64,000 bases of DNA, taken from positions 62,001 through 126,000 of the forward strand of contig NZ_JACHEO010000003.1 of the NCBI RefSeq assembly GCF_014201505.1, given 5' to 3'. The notes beneath the pieces were generated by a model. That model was not told the DNA's origin and did no database searches. It worked only from the letters and a program-made list of their open reading frames with translations. Source of the DNA: Desulfoprunum benzoelyticum. Lineage in GTDB: Bacteria > Desulfobacterota > Desulfobulbia > Desulfobulbales > Desulfocapsaceae. Both the position numbers and the translations under genes were made by a program. How positions within the stretch are numbered: position 1 is the first letter of the stretch; each line of letters opens with the position of its first letter. Below, in pieces: positions 48,921 through 57,996 of this stretch.

Positions 48921-50504
48921 TTACAGGGTTTGTCGACGGCGCCGGGGTCCGGCGACGCTCCAGCCGATGGCGGCCAGCGCCGCTCCGGCGCACAGCGGGG
49001 CGAAGAGACGGCCGCCACGCAACCAGAGGCTCTTGCCTTCCATCAGGACCACGTCCTCGGCAACCGCCCACGGTTCGAACAGCCCAGATTGCCGAACGAC
49101 CCGGCCGAGCGGGTCGATAAACCCGGAAATCCCGGTATTGGCCGAACGGACCAGGCTGCGCCTGGTCTCCACCGCGCGGAAGACCGTCATCGCCAGACTG
49201 TGGTGAGGGGCACTCGATTTACCATACCAGGCGTCATTGGTCAAATTGACAAGCACATTGGCCCCGTTTCGCACCCACTGCCCGGCGATGGCGGGGAAGA
49301 TGCTCTCGAAGCAGATCAGCACCCCGAGCCGTCCCTGCCGCCATTGCGGTGGCCGGCCGATGACCCCGGGCGAAAAATCGCCCACCGATTCGACCAGCGG
49401 CGCCAGAAACGGCAGCAGCGGTTTGAGCGGGACATATTCGCCGAACGGAACGAGGTGACTCTTCGAATAGCGGTCGATGAACTTCCCGGTCGGGGCAATC
49501 AGCACGGCACTGTTATAGTAATCATACTCCCTCTTTTCCCGGTCGACGACCTCATACCATGGCGCCCCGGTCAGCAGGGCCATGTCGAACCGGGTGTTCA
49601 GCCGCTGCAGGTCCTCGACGAACATGCTGTTCGCGGGATAAAATGGCAGGGCCGTCTCCGGCCAGACCACCAGGGTCGGCCGCCGCGCTCCAACGCCGCC
49701 GGCAAACAGCGAGGCGGTCTGATCGATATAGATCGCCATCGTCTTGCCCTGGTTCTCGGGCGACCACTTGAGGTCCTGGTCGATATTGCCCTGGACGATG
49801 CCGATGGGCATCCGCCCGGCCCCGGCCATCTGCTGCCCGACCTGGGTCCAGCGCACCGTCGAGTAGACCGCCACGACCGCGACCACGAGGACGACAGGCG
49901 CGGCCAGCCTCAGCCGCCCCCACCCCCCCGGCCCTGATTCCTGCCCGACACTGAGCAGCAGGGCGAGCAGGGTGTTGACGAGAACGAGGAGAAAGGTGAC
50001 GCCGTGGTGGCCGAGAAGGTCGGCCACCTGGATCAGCGCCGGTTGCCCCCACAGGGCATAACCAAGGTCCATCCACGGAAAGCCGCTGAACAGAACGCCG
50101 CGCAGCCAGTCGAGGCCGACCCAGAGAGCCGGCACCAGCCACAGCGCGGCCGGAGGCGGCAGCGTCTCGACCAGCACCCGGGCGCCAAGGGCGAAGAATC
50201 CGACATACAGCGCCATGTACAGGGCGAGCAGAACCAGCGCCGGCACCGAAAAATACCACGGCAGGCCGCCGTAGTGGCCGAGGACGGTGACGAGCCAGTA
50301 GAGCAGGATAACAAAGTGGACCATCCCGGCGACCAGCCCGGCCCGGAAGGCCCGGGCCCGACTTCCGCCCCGAACGGCAAGCAGCAGCGGCACCAGGGCG
50401 ACCGCCAGCAGCGGCCACAAGCCCGGCCCGCCGGGAAAAGAGAGGGCCAGCAGCAGCCCTGACAACCCGGCCGCCAGCAGCGGTGAACGGACGGTCACAG
50501 CCAT
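48921..50504 (-). CDS. lnt: Apolipoprotein N-acyltransferase
   Basis: Lnt adds the third acyl chain to lipoproteins in the inner membrane. The protein is 527 residues from the ATG at 50504, which shares one base with the corC stop (TGATG). About six N-terminal membrane segments are followed by a nitrilase domain with the catalytic triad: Glu in LVVWPETALPFY, Lys in RYSKSHLVPFGEYVP, and Cys in LGVLICFESIFP. A last membrane segment closes the chain. The corC-lnt order is conserved in many proteobacteria. Confidence 0.96.
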   Translation of the reverse strand: MAVTVRSPLLAAGLSGLLLALSFPGGPGLWPLLAVALVPLLLAVRGGSRARAFRAGLVAGMVHFVILLYWLVTVLGHYGGLPWYFSVPALVLLALYMALYVGFFALGARVLVETLPPPAALWLVPALWVGLDWLRGVLFSGFPWMDLGYALWGQPALIQVADLLGHHGVTFLLVLVNTLLALLLSVGQESGPGGWGRLRLAAPVVLVVAVVAVYSTVRWTQVGQQMAGAGRMPIGIVQGNIDQDLKWSPENQGKTMAIYIDQTASLFAGGVGARRPTLVVWPETALPFYPANSMFVEDLQRLNTRFDMALLTGAPWYEVVDREKREYDYYNSAVLIAPTGKFIDRYSKSHLVPFGEYVPLKPLLPFLAPLVESVGDFSPGVIGRPPQWRQGRLGVLICFESIFPAIAGQWVRNGANVLVNLTNDAWYGKSSAPHHSLAMTVFRAVETRRSLVRSANTGISGFIDPLGRVVRQSGLFEPWAVAEDVVLMEGKSLWLRGGRLFAPLCAGAALAAIGWSVAGPRRRRQTL

Positions 50505-51382
50505 CAAACAGACTCCGCGACAGTCAGGCGCGTGATTTCGATCATCTTGATGTGGCGCTTGGCGGCGCTCCTGACCACCAGCCTCAGGCCGTTGACCGCC
50601 ACCGTATCGCCGACCTGGCCGAGACGGCCGAGGATGTGGATGATCAGACCGCCGATCGACTCATACGGGCCCTCCGGCAGCTTCAGGTCGAAATGATCCT
50701 CGACCTTTTCGAGATCGACCCGGGCATGGACCATGATCGTGTTGTCGTCGACGATCTCGAGGTTGTCCTGGTCGTCGTCGTACTCGTCGTCGATCTCACC
50801 GACAATCTCCTCGACGATGTCCTCCATCGTGATCAGCCCGCGGATGGCCCCGAACTCGTCGGTCACCATCGCCATGTGCACCTTGTTCTTCTGAAACTCC
50901 CGGAACAGTTCGCCGATCGGTTTGTTCTCCGGCACGAAGTGGACCGGGCGGAGGAAGCTGTCGAGGGTCATCGGTCCGGCCTGGGGCCGGGCGCAGATCT
51001 TCAGCAGGTCCTTGGCATGGATGATACCGATGACCCGGTCGGCGTTGCCCCGGTAGACCGGGATGCGGGTAAAACCGTTTTCGATCACCAGATCGACCAG
51101 CTCGGACAGCGACAACGATTCATCAAAATCGACGATCTCGGCCGCCGGGGTCATGATCTCGGCCGCCACCGTCTCCCGGAAGTCGAAGATCGAGTTGATC
51201 ATCTTCTCTTCCATGCTGGTGATCAGTCCCTGCTCCTCGCCCTCCTCCAGCAGATCCTGGATTTCCTGTTCGAGATCGGCGGTCGTTCCCGGGCGGCCGA
51301 AGGAGATCGAGGCCAGCAGACGTTTGAAAATACCTTTGCGTTCAGCAGCATCCTGCTGATCAGTGACATTATCCGTTTCCAT
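50504..51382 (-). CDS. corC: CorC-type CBS-domain protein
   Basis: A 292-residue protein with a short N-terminal part (MVEEKMINSIFDFR-like region reading MEEKMINSIFDFRETVAAE), a CBS pair (TPAAEIVDFDESLSL to VYRGNADRVIGIIHAKDLL, then VHFVPENKPIGELFREF to MVTDEFGAIRGLITMED) and a CorC_HlyC transporter-associated domain at the end (VDDNTIMVHARVDLEKV). It lacks the DUF21 membrane domain, as CorC does. The family is tied to Mg2+/Co2+ efflux and possibly to adenine-nucleotide sensing. lnt follows with overlap. Confidence 0.92.
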   Translation of the reverse strand: METDNVTDQQDAAERKGIFKRLLASISFGRPGTTADLEQEIQDLLEEGEEQGLITSMEEKMINSIFDFRETVAAEIMTPAAEIVDFDESLSLSELVDLVIENGFTRIPVYRGNADRVIGIIHAKDLLKICARPQAGPMTLDSFLRPVHFVPENKPIGELFREFQKNKVHMAMVTDEFGAIRGLITMEDIVEEIVGEIDDEYDDDQDNLEIVDDNTIMVHARVDLEKVEDHFDLKLPEGPYESIGGLIIHILGRLGQVGDTVAVNGLRLVVRSAAKRHIKMIEITRLTVAESV

Positions 51383-51769
51383 GTATCGTTCGGGAACTGG
51401 TGTTCGGGATGGAGGCCCGGGATCATCAGGCAGTGCCGACTCTCCCTGCCTGTGGCGAAAATGCGTCCGCCGTTAATGCCAAGACTTTTATCATCAGCGG
51501 GGGAAAAAGCAATATCGGCGCTCATTCCTCCCTGCATTTTTCCAGAGCCCGCCCATCGCCGGCCATCGTCCCACGGGTTGCCCTCGTCGGCCGCTAAGCC
51601 GCACTGTTCCTGGCCCGGCGGCGGACATACATCTTTTTTCTTTGCTTATTAAGGAGGCGAGACTATAGTAGGCTCGAGTTATTGGGTGTCCATTTCCGGT
51701 TCATTTCTGCAGCGCCACTGCCCTCAACGACAGCGCGGCGCTCTTTCATTATAATAAACGAGGAACAGT
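51383..51769. other. Divergent intergenic region between corC and the biotin carboxylase gene
   Basis: About 390 bases. The left half holds no recognised feature. Towards the right lie a promoter candidate (51642-51669) and a possible hairpin (AGCGCC...GGCGCT, around 51710-51743), then an AT-rich TATAATAAA stretch just before the TTG start. The leader is long enough for regulation, but no known riboswitch is seen. Confidence 0.5.
51642..51669 (+). promoter_or_regulatory. Putative promoter of the acetyl-CoA carboxylase genes
   Basis: TTGCTT (51642-51647) and TATAGT (51664-51669) are 16 bases apart, about 100 bases before the accC start. Four and five of six bases match consensus. Confidence 0.4.
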
Positions 51770-53173
51770 TTGGAAGGAAAGGTTCTTATCGCCAACCGGG
51801 GGGAAATCGCCATCCGGATCATGAACGCCTGCAAGGATCTCGGTCTTGATTACGCCGTGGTCTACACCGAGGCGGACAAGGATTCCGAGCATGTTCAGCG
51901 CAATATCACCCGGGGGCCGGACCAGAACGCCTGGCGGATAACCAGCTACACCGAACCCAACGATATCCTGGCGGTCGCCGACCACAGCGGCTGCACCGCC
52001 ATCCATCCGGGATACGGATTCTTCTCCGAGGACTACCGCTTCGCCCGCCGGGCCTCGAACCGCGACCGGTCCCTGACCTTTATCGGCCCGAGTTGGGAGG
52101 TCATCAAGAGTCTCGGCGACAAGATCAACACCAAGCGCACCGCCAACCAGCTCGGCATCCCGACCATCCCCGGCACCGACGCCCCGATCTACAACGAGAT
52201 GGAGGCCGAGGAGATCGCCCTGCGGCTGCTCGAGGGCCAGGAAGCCGACGGCATCGACAACCCGTCGATCCTCGTCAAGGCGGCGGCCGGCGGCGGCGGC
52301 ATGGGAATCGAAGAGGTCACCGAAATCGAGCACTTCCGCCGCATCTACCGCCAGCTGCAGAACTATGCCAAACGCCAGTTCGGCGATGGCGGGGTCCTGA
52401 TCGAGCAGTGCCTGCGCGATTACAACCACCTCGAGGTCCAGCTGGTCTGCTCCAAGCACGGCGAACGGATCCATTTCGGCACCCGCAACTGCACGATCCA
52501 GTCGACCGGCCGGCAGAAACGGGTCGAGGCCGCCCCCGGCTTCCACAACTCCTGTTTCGCCTACGATTTCGACGAACGGCAGGTCCTCGACCAGATCGTC
52601 GATTACTCGCTGAAACTCGCCGCCCACGTCAACTACGACAACGTCGGCACCTGGGAGTGGATCGTCTCCCGCAGCGGCCAGCCCTACCTGCTCGAGGTCA
52701 ACACCCGGATCCAGGTGGAAAACGACATCTCGGCCCGCATCAGCTACATCAACGGCAAACAGCCGAACCTGCTGCGCGAACAGATCCGCCTTGGTCTCGG
52801 CGACAAGATCGGCTATCGCCAGGCCGATGTCGACCTGCGCGGCGCCGCCATCGAGCTGCGGATCGTCGCCGAGGACACCCGACGAGGGTTCGCCCCGTGG
52901 ATCGGCACCATCACCGACTTCACGTTCCCGCAGCACGAGTGGTCGGCGGTGTACACCCATGTCCCCTTCGACCGGCCCTATCCCATTCCCAGTGATTTCG
53001 ACCCCAATCTCGCCCTGGCCCTGGTCTGGGGCGATTCGATGGACGAGGCCAAGGCCCGGGCCGCCAGCTTCATCGACGAGGTGGTGATCCGCGGCAAGGA
53101 TTCCAACGACAGCCCGATCGTCACCAACCTGACGTACCTCAAAAACAATCTCGATCGCCTGCTTGCCTTCTGA
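51770..53173 (+). CDS. accC: Acetyl-CoA carboxylase biotin carboxylase subunit
   Basis: This subunit carboxylates biotin with ATP and bicarbonate. The start is TTG at 51770 after a GAGGAA site, as nothing earlier is open with a good start. The 467 residues are slightly longer than usual. It begins KVLIANRGEIAIRIMNACKDLG and has IHPGYGFFSEDYRFA, ILVKAAAGGGGMGIEEV (ATP loop), a QRKRVEAAPG-like segment reading RQKRVEAAPGFHN, and LLEVNTRIQVENDIS (active site). It differs from standard AccC in several places, for example SSLTFIGPS-type text reading LTFIGPSWEVIKSLGDKIN. No biotin carrier protein gene lies nearby. Confidence 0.93.
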   Translation: MEGKVLIANRGEIAIRIMNACKDLGLDYAVVYTEADKDSEHVQRNITRGPDQNAWRITSYTEPNDILAVADHSGCTAIHPGYGFFSEDYRFARRASNRDRSLTFIGPSWEVIKSLGDKINTKRTANQLGIPTIPGTDAPIYNEMEAEEIALRLLEGQEADGIDNPSILVKAAAGGGGMGIEEVTEIEHFRRIYRQLQNYAKRQFGDGGVLIEQCLRDYNHLEVQLVCSKHGERIHFGTRNCTIQSTGRQKRVEAAPGFHNSCFAYDFDERQVLDQIVDYSLKLAAHVNYDNVGTWEWIVSRSGQPYLLEVNTRIQVENDISARISYINGKQPNLLREQIRLGLGDKIGYRQADVDLRGAAIELRIVAEDTRRGFAPWIGTITDFTFPQHEWSAVYTHVPFDRPYPIPSDFDPNLALALVWGDSMDEAKARAASFIDEVVIRGKDSNDSPIVTNLTYLKNNLDRLLAF

Positions 53174-53200
53174 GACCAGCACCGGACGAAACACTGCCCT

Positions 53201-55474
53201 ATGAACGAACAGTTAAAACAACTGCATAAAATCGACGAGAGGATCAACTACCTGCTGCAGATCAAGGATTTCAGCAACTGGGGCAACCTGGACGGCTTCA
53301 AATCCACCTGCGACCGCCTCAAACAGACCGTCTACGACCATACCGTCGAGGAACTGTCCGGCGAGATCCGCAAACTTCATGAGTCCATCAGCTTTCTCGA
53401 GGAACGGGCCGAGGAGCAACTGACCCCGATGGAACGGGTGCGAATCGTCCGCAGCGCCCAGCGCTTCAGCCTCAAGGACATCCTCGAAAACGTCTACGAG
53501 GACTATACCGAACTCGGCGGCGAGGGCGACGCCAATATCGACCCGGCAATGATCTGCGCCAAGGCCACCATCGTCCGCCGCATCAGGAACAAGCCCTACA
53601 CCGCCTCGGTCATGGTCATCGGCCAGGAGACCGGCCACGGCGAGGAGTTCCGCAACGGCGGCTCCTGCCGGCCCGAAGGCAACGCCAAGGCCAAGCGGTT
53701 CATGAAGGTCGCCGAGACCGAAGGCATCCCGATCCATTTCTACATCTTCACCCCCGGATCGTACCCGGTCGAGGAATATCCCGGCGCCGCCCAGCAGATC
53801 GCCCGCAACATCTACGCCATGACGAAGCTGCGGGTGCCGATGATCTCGCTGATTTCGGAGGGCGGTTCCGGCGGGGCCGAGGCCATCGGCCTGTCCGACT
53901 ACCGCCTGATGGTCACCCACGGTTACTACTCGGTGATCTCGCCGGAGGGCGCGGCCGCCATCGAAGGCCAGATCAGGGAAGGGTCGAAGGTGCCGAAGGA
54001 ACTGATCGAAGTCTGCGCCGACCGGCTGCGCCTCACCGCCTTCGACAACCTGAAGAACGGCACCATCGACCGGATCATCCACGAGCCGCCGCTCGGGGCG
54101 CGGCGCGACGACTTCAACTTCTTCGCCACCCTGCGCTCCGAGATGCTCCGGGCGACCGACCAGGTCGTCCTCTCTACCAAGAGCTTCCGCGCCTTCCGGG
54201 CCCGGGAGATCGGCCGTAAAAAGAACACCGCGGAGGCTCAGGAACTGCAGGTCGAGGTCCCCTGGGATCTCAATCGCGACGAGGTCAGGCGACTGCTGGC
54301 CCAGCGGTCGAAAAAATATCTGAGCCTGGCCCGGCATGGGTTCACCGGCACCCCCGGCACCGGCGCCCACCTCGCCCACCAGACCTGGACCGGGGTCGAG
54401 AAGGTCTACTACACCCTGCGCTACGACATCCTGAAAAATCAGAAACGGCAGGTGCACAAGGTCATCAAGGACGTGTCGGGCGAAGGTTCGGTGATGCTCA
54501 AGCGGATCAGCGAACCGTTCCACGCCGTCGTCAATTTCTGGTCCGACAAGAAAAAGGGCCGGAAGCCGGTGCCGCGCCTTGCCGCCCCGCCGATTCCCGG
54601 CCAGGACAACGGCCGGATCATCGATCCCCTCGAACTGACCGACACCTACACCAGTCCGCTGGCCAACGAGGACCGGACCGTCACCTGCCCCAACGCCGCC
54701 CGTTACGGCTGCAAGGACCTGTGGATCCCCGATCTCTACGGCGAATTCGCCGGGGTCTGCGAGACCTGCGGCCACCACTTTCCACTCGAGCACCAGTGGT
54801 ACCTGAAGAACATCTTCGACCCCCGTTCGATCAAGTTCTTCAACAACGAGATCACCTCCGGCAATCCCCTGGAGTACACCGGCTTTACCGAGCGGCTGGC
54901 GGTATCGAAGAAGAAGACCGGCAGGAATTCCGGCAACATGACCTTCCATGCCCAGGTCAACGGCATCCACATCATCGTCGCCATGCTTTACTCCGATTTC
55001 CGCAACGGCACCGTCGGCGCGGCCGAGGGCGAGAAGTTCGTCCAGGCCTGCCAGCTCGCGAAGCGGAAGAAGCGGCCGTTCCTCGCCTACATCCACACCA
55101 CCGGCGGCATCCGCATCCAGGAGGGCACGCTCGGCGTGGTCCAGATGCCGAAATGCACGATGGCGGTCCGAGAGTACATCGACGCCGGCGGACTCTACAT
55201 CGTCGTCTACGACAACAACTCGTACGCCGGACCGGTCGCCTCCTTCCTCGGCTGTTCGCCGTACCAGTTCGCCATCCGCTCCAGCCGGGTCGGTTTCGCC
55301 GGGCCGCGGGTCATCCGTGAAACGACCGGGGTCGATATCCCGCCGGATTACCACTCCGCCCGCAACGCCTTGAAACGAGGGCATATCCAGGGCATATGGG
55401 ACCGACGGGAGTTCCGTCGCAACCTCCATAAGGCCCTGCTGACGATGGGCAGTCCGAGCCTGTATTACCGGTAG
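53201..55474 (+). CDS. Fused acetyl-CoA carboxylase carboxyltransferase (alpha-beta, AccA-AccD)
   Basis: A single 757-residue chain combines both carboxyltransferase subunits. The first half is AccA-like: IRKLHESISFLEERAEEQ, then VMVIGQETGHGEEFRNGG, ISLISEGGSGGAEAIG and YYSVISPEGAAAI. The second half, from about residue 480, is AccD-like with a zinc ribbon whose first Cys pair is widely spaced (CPNAARYGC) and whose second is normal (CETCGHHF). The substrate region IHTTGGIRIQEGTLGVVQMP and SFLGCSPYQFAIRSSRVGFAG follow. In most bacteria accA and accD are separate; the alpha-then-beta order here differs from the beta-then-alpha order of plant-type and propionyl-type chains. It follows accC by 27 bases. 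Confidence 0.92.
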   Translation: MNEQLKQLHKIDERINYLLQIKDFSNWGNLDGFKSTCDRLKQTVYDHTVEELSGEIRKLHESISFLEERAEEQLTPMERVRIVRSAQRFSLKDILENVYEDYTELGGEGDANIDPAMICAKATIVRRIRNKPYTASVMVIGQETGHGEEFRNGGSCRPEGNAKAKRFMKVAETEGIPIHFYIFTPGSYPVEEYPGAAQQIARNIYAMTKLRVPMISLISEGGSGGAEAIGLSDYRLMVTHGYYSVISPEGAAAIEGQIREGSKVPKELIEVCADRLRLTAFDNLKNGTIDRIIHEPPLGARRDDFNFFATLRSEMLRATDQVVLSTKSFRAFRAREIGRKKNTAEAQELQVEVPWDLNRDEVRRLLAQRSKKYLSLARHGFTGTPGTGAHLAHQTWTGVEKVYYTLRYDILKNQKRQVHKVIKDVSGEGSVMLKRISEPFHAVVNFWSDKKKGRKPVPRLAAPPIPGQDNGRIIDPLELTDTYTSPLANEDRTVTCPNAARYGCKDLWIPDLYGEFAGVCETCGHHFPLEHQWYLKNIFDPRSIKFFNNEITSGNPLEYTGFTERLAVSKKKTGRNSGNMTFHAQVNGIHIIVAMLYSDFRNGTVGAAEGEKFVQACQLAKRKKRPFLAYIHTTGGIRIQEGTLGVVQMPKCTMAVREYIDAGGLYIVVYDNNSYAGPVASFLGCSPYQFAIRSSRVGFAGPRVIRETTGVDIPPDYHSARNALKRGHIQGIWDRREFRRNLHKALLTMGSPSLYYR

Positions 55475-55589
55475 CAACGGCAAGGATATCAAGGCGGAAA
55501 ACGGCGGTGATTTTTCCCGATCGAGCGGCATTCGGGCTTGACGTCACCACCGGCCTGTGATACATACATGGCACCAATGCCACAGGTGA

Positions 55590-55665
55590 GGGCCGTTAGC
55601 TCAATTGGTAGAGCATCTGACTCTTAATCAGCAGGTCCCCGGTTCGACTCCGGGACGGCCCACCA
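55590..55665 (+). tRNA. tRNA-Lys (CTT)
   Basis: A 76-base cloverleaf with encoded CCA. The acceptor arms are GGGCCGT and ACGGCCC, the D arm is GCTCAATTGGTAGAGC, the anticodon loop is ACTCTTAAT with anticodon CTT, and the T arm is CCCGG TTCGACT CCGGG. It lies 115 bases after the accA-accD gene. To its right the base composition changes to lower GC, so its 3' end is the probable border of an accessory region. Confidence 0.97.
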
Positions 55666-55673
55666 GTAAAATC

Positions 55674-55707
55674 AAGCACTTACCCTTAATCGGGTAAGTG
55701 CTTTTTT
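55674..55707 (+). terminator. Rho-independent terminator of tRNA-Lys
   Basis: AAGCACTTACCC, a short loop and GGGTAAGTGCTT are followed by TTTTT. The outer arm and the flanks (TCAAGCACTTA before, TTTTTTGTTT after) match those behind tRNA-Phe, although the inner stems differ. Confidence 0.9.
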
Positions 55708-55723
55708 GTTTTCAAGGCCTCCA

Positions 55724-55741
55724 TGTAGCCCCTGTGTAGCC
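55724..55741. repeat. 11-bp-spaced TGTAGCC direct repeat downstream of tRNA-Lys
   Basis: TGTAGCC occurs at 55724-55730 and 55735-55741, one helical turn apart and 59 bp past the tRNA CCA. It is the counterpart of the tandem repeat behind tRNA-Phe and may be a relic of recombinase arm sites. Confidence 0.5.
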
Positions 55742-56222
55742 AGAATTCATATACTTGACCTTTGAACACGCGAAATCTTTTCAGGAATAGTCTTAACTTG
55801 CGGCTTTGCTTAAATGGTTAAGGTTGGCAGCAACATCCTCTTTTATTTTTTCTACAAGATTTAACCACTCTGAAGAAGAAGGAATTTACCGAAAAAGACA
55901 TTCATCGGTTGATATTGACCTCATTGCTGAATGACCGCCGGTTGGTCCAATGCCGGTTATTGGTTCAGTGTAAAAATATTTGCGAAAGTTTTCCGGGAAA
56001 GGTAGCTTTGATGCATAAGATCGGATGGCCATTCGTTGGACGGGGCTTTTTGGGGAAGCCCGAAGAAGGCGACCTTATCACCTCTCATCCCATCACCCAC
56101 CCCAGCACTCCTCTTCGCGTCCCGTCGGTACATTGCCTGATGACGATTTTTGAGCTTATGCTGGATTTGCTTGGCCGGACATCGATGTCAGTGAGTTCAC
56201 ACCAACCGTTTCGGAGAATCGC
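55742..56222. other. Accessory intergenic stretch after tRNA-Lys
   Basis: About 480 bases of lower-GC DNA. An open frame of 117 codons from 55909 overlaps the nfeD start and resembles no family, so I do not call it. No integrase or phage gene is seen. Confidence 0.4.
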
Positions 56223-56675
56223 ATGGACGTGCAATACTGGCATTGGCTTGTTTTTGGATTGATCCTCATCATTGCCGAGGTCTTTATCCCAAGCTTCACC
56301 ATTTTCTGGTTCGGTCTCGGAGCGTTGGCCGTAGGCGGCATTCTCTGGATTTCGCCCATGGAACTGACTGCGCAACTCCTGCTCTGGGCATTTTTTTCCG
56401 CCCTCCTTACCGTGTTCTGGTTCGTGGTCATGAAACCGCGTATGCTCGACAAGACCCGGGCCGGCATGTCGCGTGAGGCCCTTCTCGGGGAAACAGGGCA
56501 AGTCATCAGCGTGCCGGAAGGCGATCGCAGGGGTATAGTCCGTTTCACAAAACCGCTCTTGGGTTCCGACGAATGGTCATTTATCTGCGACGAACCCGTT
56601 CAGCTCGGAGACCGGGTCCAGATCCGCGACGTGTCAGGCAACACCCTCATCGTCGCTCCGAAAATTTACAGATAA
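56223..56675 (+). CDS. NfeD-like membrane protein (short form)
   Basis: A 150-residue NfeD protein. Its two N-terminal hairpin membrane segments (WHWLVFGLILIIAEVFIPSF and LTAQLLLWAFFSALLTVFW) are followed by a C-terminal OB fold (LLGETGQVISVPEGDRRGI to RVQIRDVSGNTLIVAPKI). A GGAGAA site precedes the ATG. Short NfeD proteins work beside stomatin-like SPFH proteins, and such a gene follows 36 bases later, so they form an operon of membrane microdomain proteins. Codon use is less GC-rich than the core genes to the left. Confidence 0.9.
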   Translation: MDVQYWHWLVFGLILIIAEVFIPSFTIFWFGLGALAVGGILWISPMELTAQLLLWAFFSALLTVFWFVVMKPRMLDKTRAGMSREALLGETGQVISVPEGDRRGIVRFTKPLLGSDEWSFICDEPVQLGDRVQIRDVSGNTLIVAPKIYR

Positions 56676-56711
56676 CAAACGTTTCATTCTTTTTTTTCAA
56701 GAGAGGTTCGT

Positions 56712-57572
56712 ATGTTCAGTCCCGGCTTGACCATTGTCATTTTTCTGCTTTTTCTGGTCATCATCACCATCAGCATGGGGGTTCGCATCGTTCCCCAGGG
56801 GTTCAAATTCGTGGTGCAGCGTTTGGGAAAGTACCATTCCACCCTCGCCCCCGGTCTGAACATCATCATCCCCTTCATGGACACTGTTGCATACAAGGTG
56901 ACCACCAAGGACATCGTCATGGACATCCCCTCACAGGAGGTCATCACCCGTGACAACGCGGTCATCGTCACCAACGCCGTGGCCTACATCAACATCGTGT
57001 CTCCGGAGAAGGCCGTGTACGGAGTCGAGGATTTTCGCATGGCCATCCAGACCCTGGTTCAGACGTCGTTGCGATCCATCATCGGCGAAATGGATCTTGA
57101 CGACGCCCTGTCCTCTCGAGACAGAATCAAAGCCAGACTGAAGGAAACCATCTCCGACGACATTTCGGACTGGGGTATTACACTCAAGACTGTTGAGATT
57201 CAGGACATCAACCCATCCGACACCATGCAGCACGCAATGGAGGAGCAGGCCGCTGCCGAACGGGCCCGCCGGGCTACGGTGACCCGGGCCGAAGGCGACA
57301 AGACTGCGGCCATCCTGCAAGCCGACGGACGCCTTGAGGCTTCCCGCCGTGACGCCGAGGCCAAGGTCGTGCTGGCAGAAGCCGATCAGGCAGCCATCAA
57401 CAAGGTTGCCGAAGCCAGCAAGAGCGGAGAATTGCCCCTGGTTTTCCTGCTCGGCCAGCGCTACGTGGACGCCATGCGCTCCATGGCCGAGGCGAACAAC
57501 GCCAAGATCGTGGTCCTTCCGGCCGATCTGCCGGCAGCCGTGCGTGGGATCATGGGCACGCTGGGGAAATAG
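56712..57572 (+). CDS. SPFH/band 7 (stomatin-like, QmcA-type) membrane protein
   Basis: The 286-residue protein has one N-terminal membrane helix (LTIVIFLLFLVIITISMGV) and a band 7 domain: RIVPQGFKFVVQRLGKYHST, then APGLNIIIPFMDTV, NAVIVTNAVAYINI, and QTSLRSIIGEMDLDDALSSR. A coiled-coil end rich in Ala, Glu and Arg follows (EEQAAAERARRATVTRAEGD). It oligomerises in the membrane and is thought to organise protease or transport complexes with NfeD. Confidence 0.93.
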   Translation: MFSPGLTIVIFLLFLVIITISMGVRIVPQGFKFVVQRLGKYHSTLAPGLNIIIPFMDTVAYKVTTKDIVMDIPSQEVITRDNAVIVTNAVAYINIVSPEKAVYGVEDFRMAIQTLVQTSLRSIIGEMDLDDALSSRDRIKARLKETISDDISDWGITLKTVEIQDINPSDTMQHAMEEQAAAERARRATVTRAEGDKTAAILQADGRLEASRRDAEAKVVLAEADQAAINKVAEASKSGELPLVFLLGQRYVDAMRSMAEANNAKIVVLPADLPAAVRGIMGTLGK

Positions 57573-57846
57573 CGCAGACAACCTTACGCCCCCACCTTGT
57601 CTGAAAAGAACATTTCGCTGGTTCAAGCCAAGGTATCAGTTCCATTCTCGATGGCTGAAACTGAGGAAGAACCGGCAGTAAAAGAGACCAAGTCCATTGA
57701 TCCAACTAAATGTCAATCTTCTCTCCGCCCGTATCGAGAAGCGGGGAGCCCTCGTCCTGGGTGTGTCCTTTCGGCAAGCCTCCATGACCCCGAAAAAGTG
57801 ATCTACTACAATCTGTACCCTTCTTATAACCAATGGAGGATTAACG

Positions 57847-57996
57847 ATGGAACAATCACCAGCCTTTCCCCCTGCGACACTGCCACAAATTCAATCCAGA
57901 TTTGCCGACTGGCGCCAAACCAAGCACCACCCAGGCCGTATCCCGGAAAATTTATGGGCGGCAGCGGTGATGCCGAGTCAGGAGTATTCCCTCTGA
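57847..57996 (+). CDS. Insertion-sequence accessory ORF remnant (IS66 TnpA-like)
   Basis: A 49-residue frame with a strong GGAGG site: MEQSPAFPPATLPQIQSRFA, then DWRQTKHHPGRIPENLWAAAV. The W-R-x-x-x-x-x-x-RIPxxLWxxAV pattern is like the N-terminus of IS66-type accessory proteins (TnpA). The protein stops early and no TnpB or TnpC follows, so it is a stub of a lost insertion sequence. After it comes GGGGACAGATTTA, a common transposon-related phrase, but no inverted ends are seen. Confidence 0.5.
   Translation: MEQSPAFPPATLPQIQSRFADWRQTKHHPGRIPENLWAAAVMPSQEYSL

Noticed and set aside
55909-56262. A 117-codon open frame after tRNA-Lys
   Set aside because: It overlaps the nfeD start in another frame, lacks a ribosome-binding site and resembles no family.
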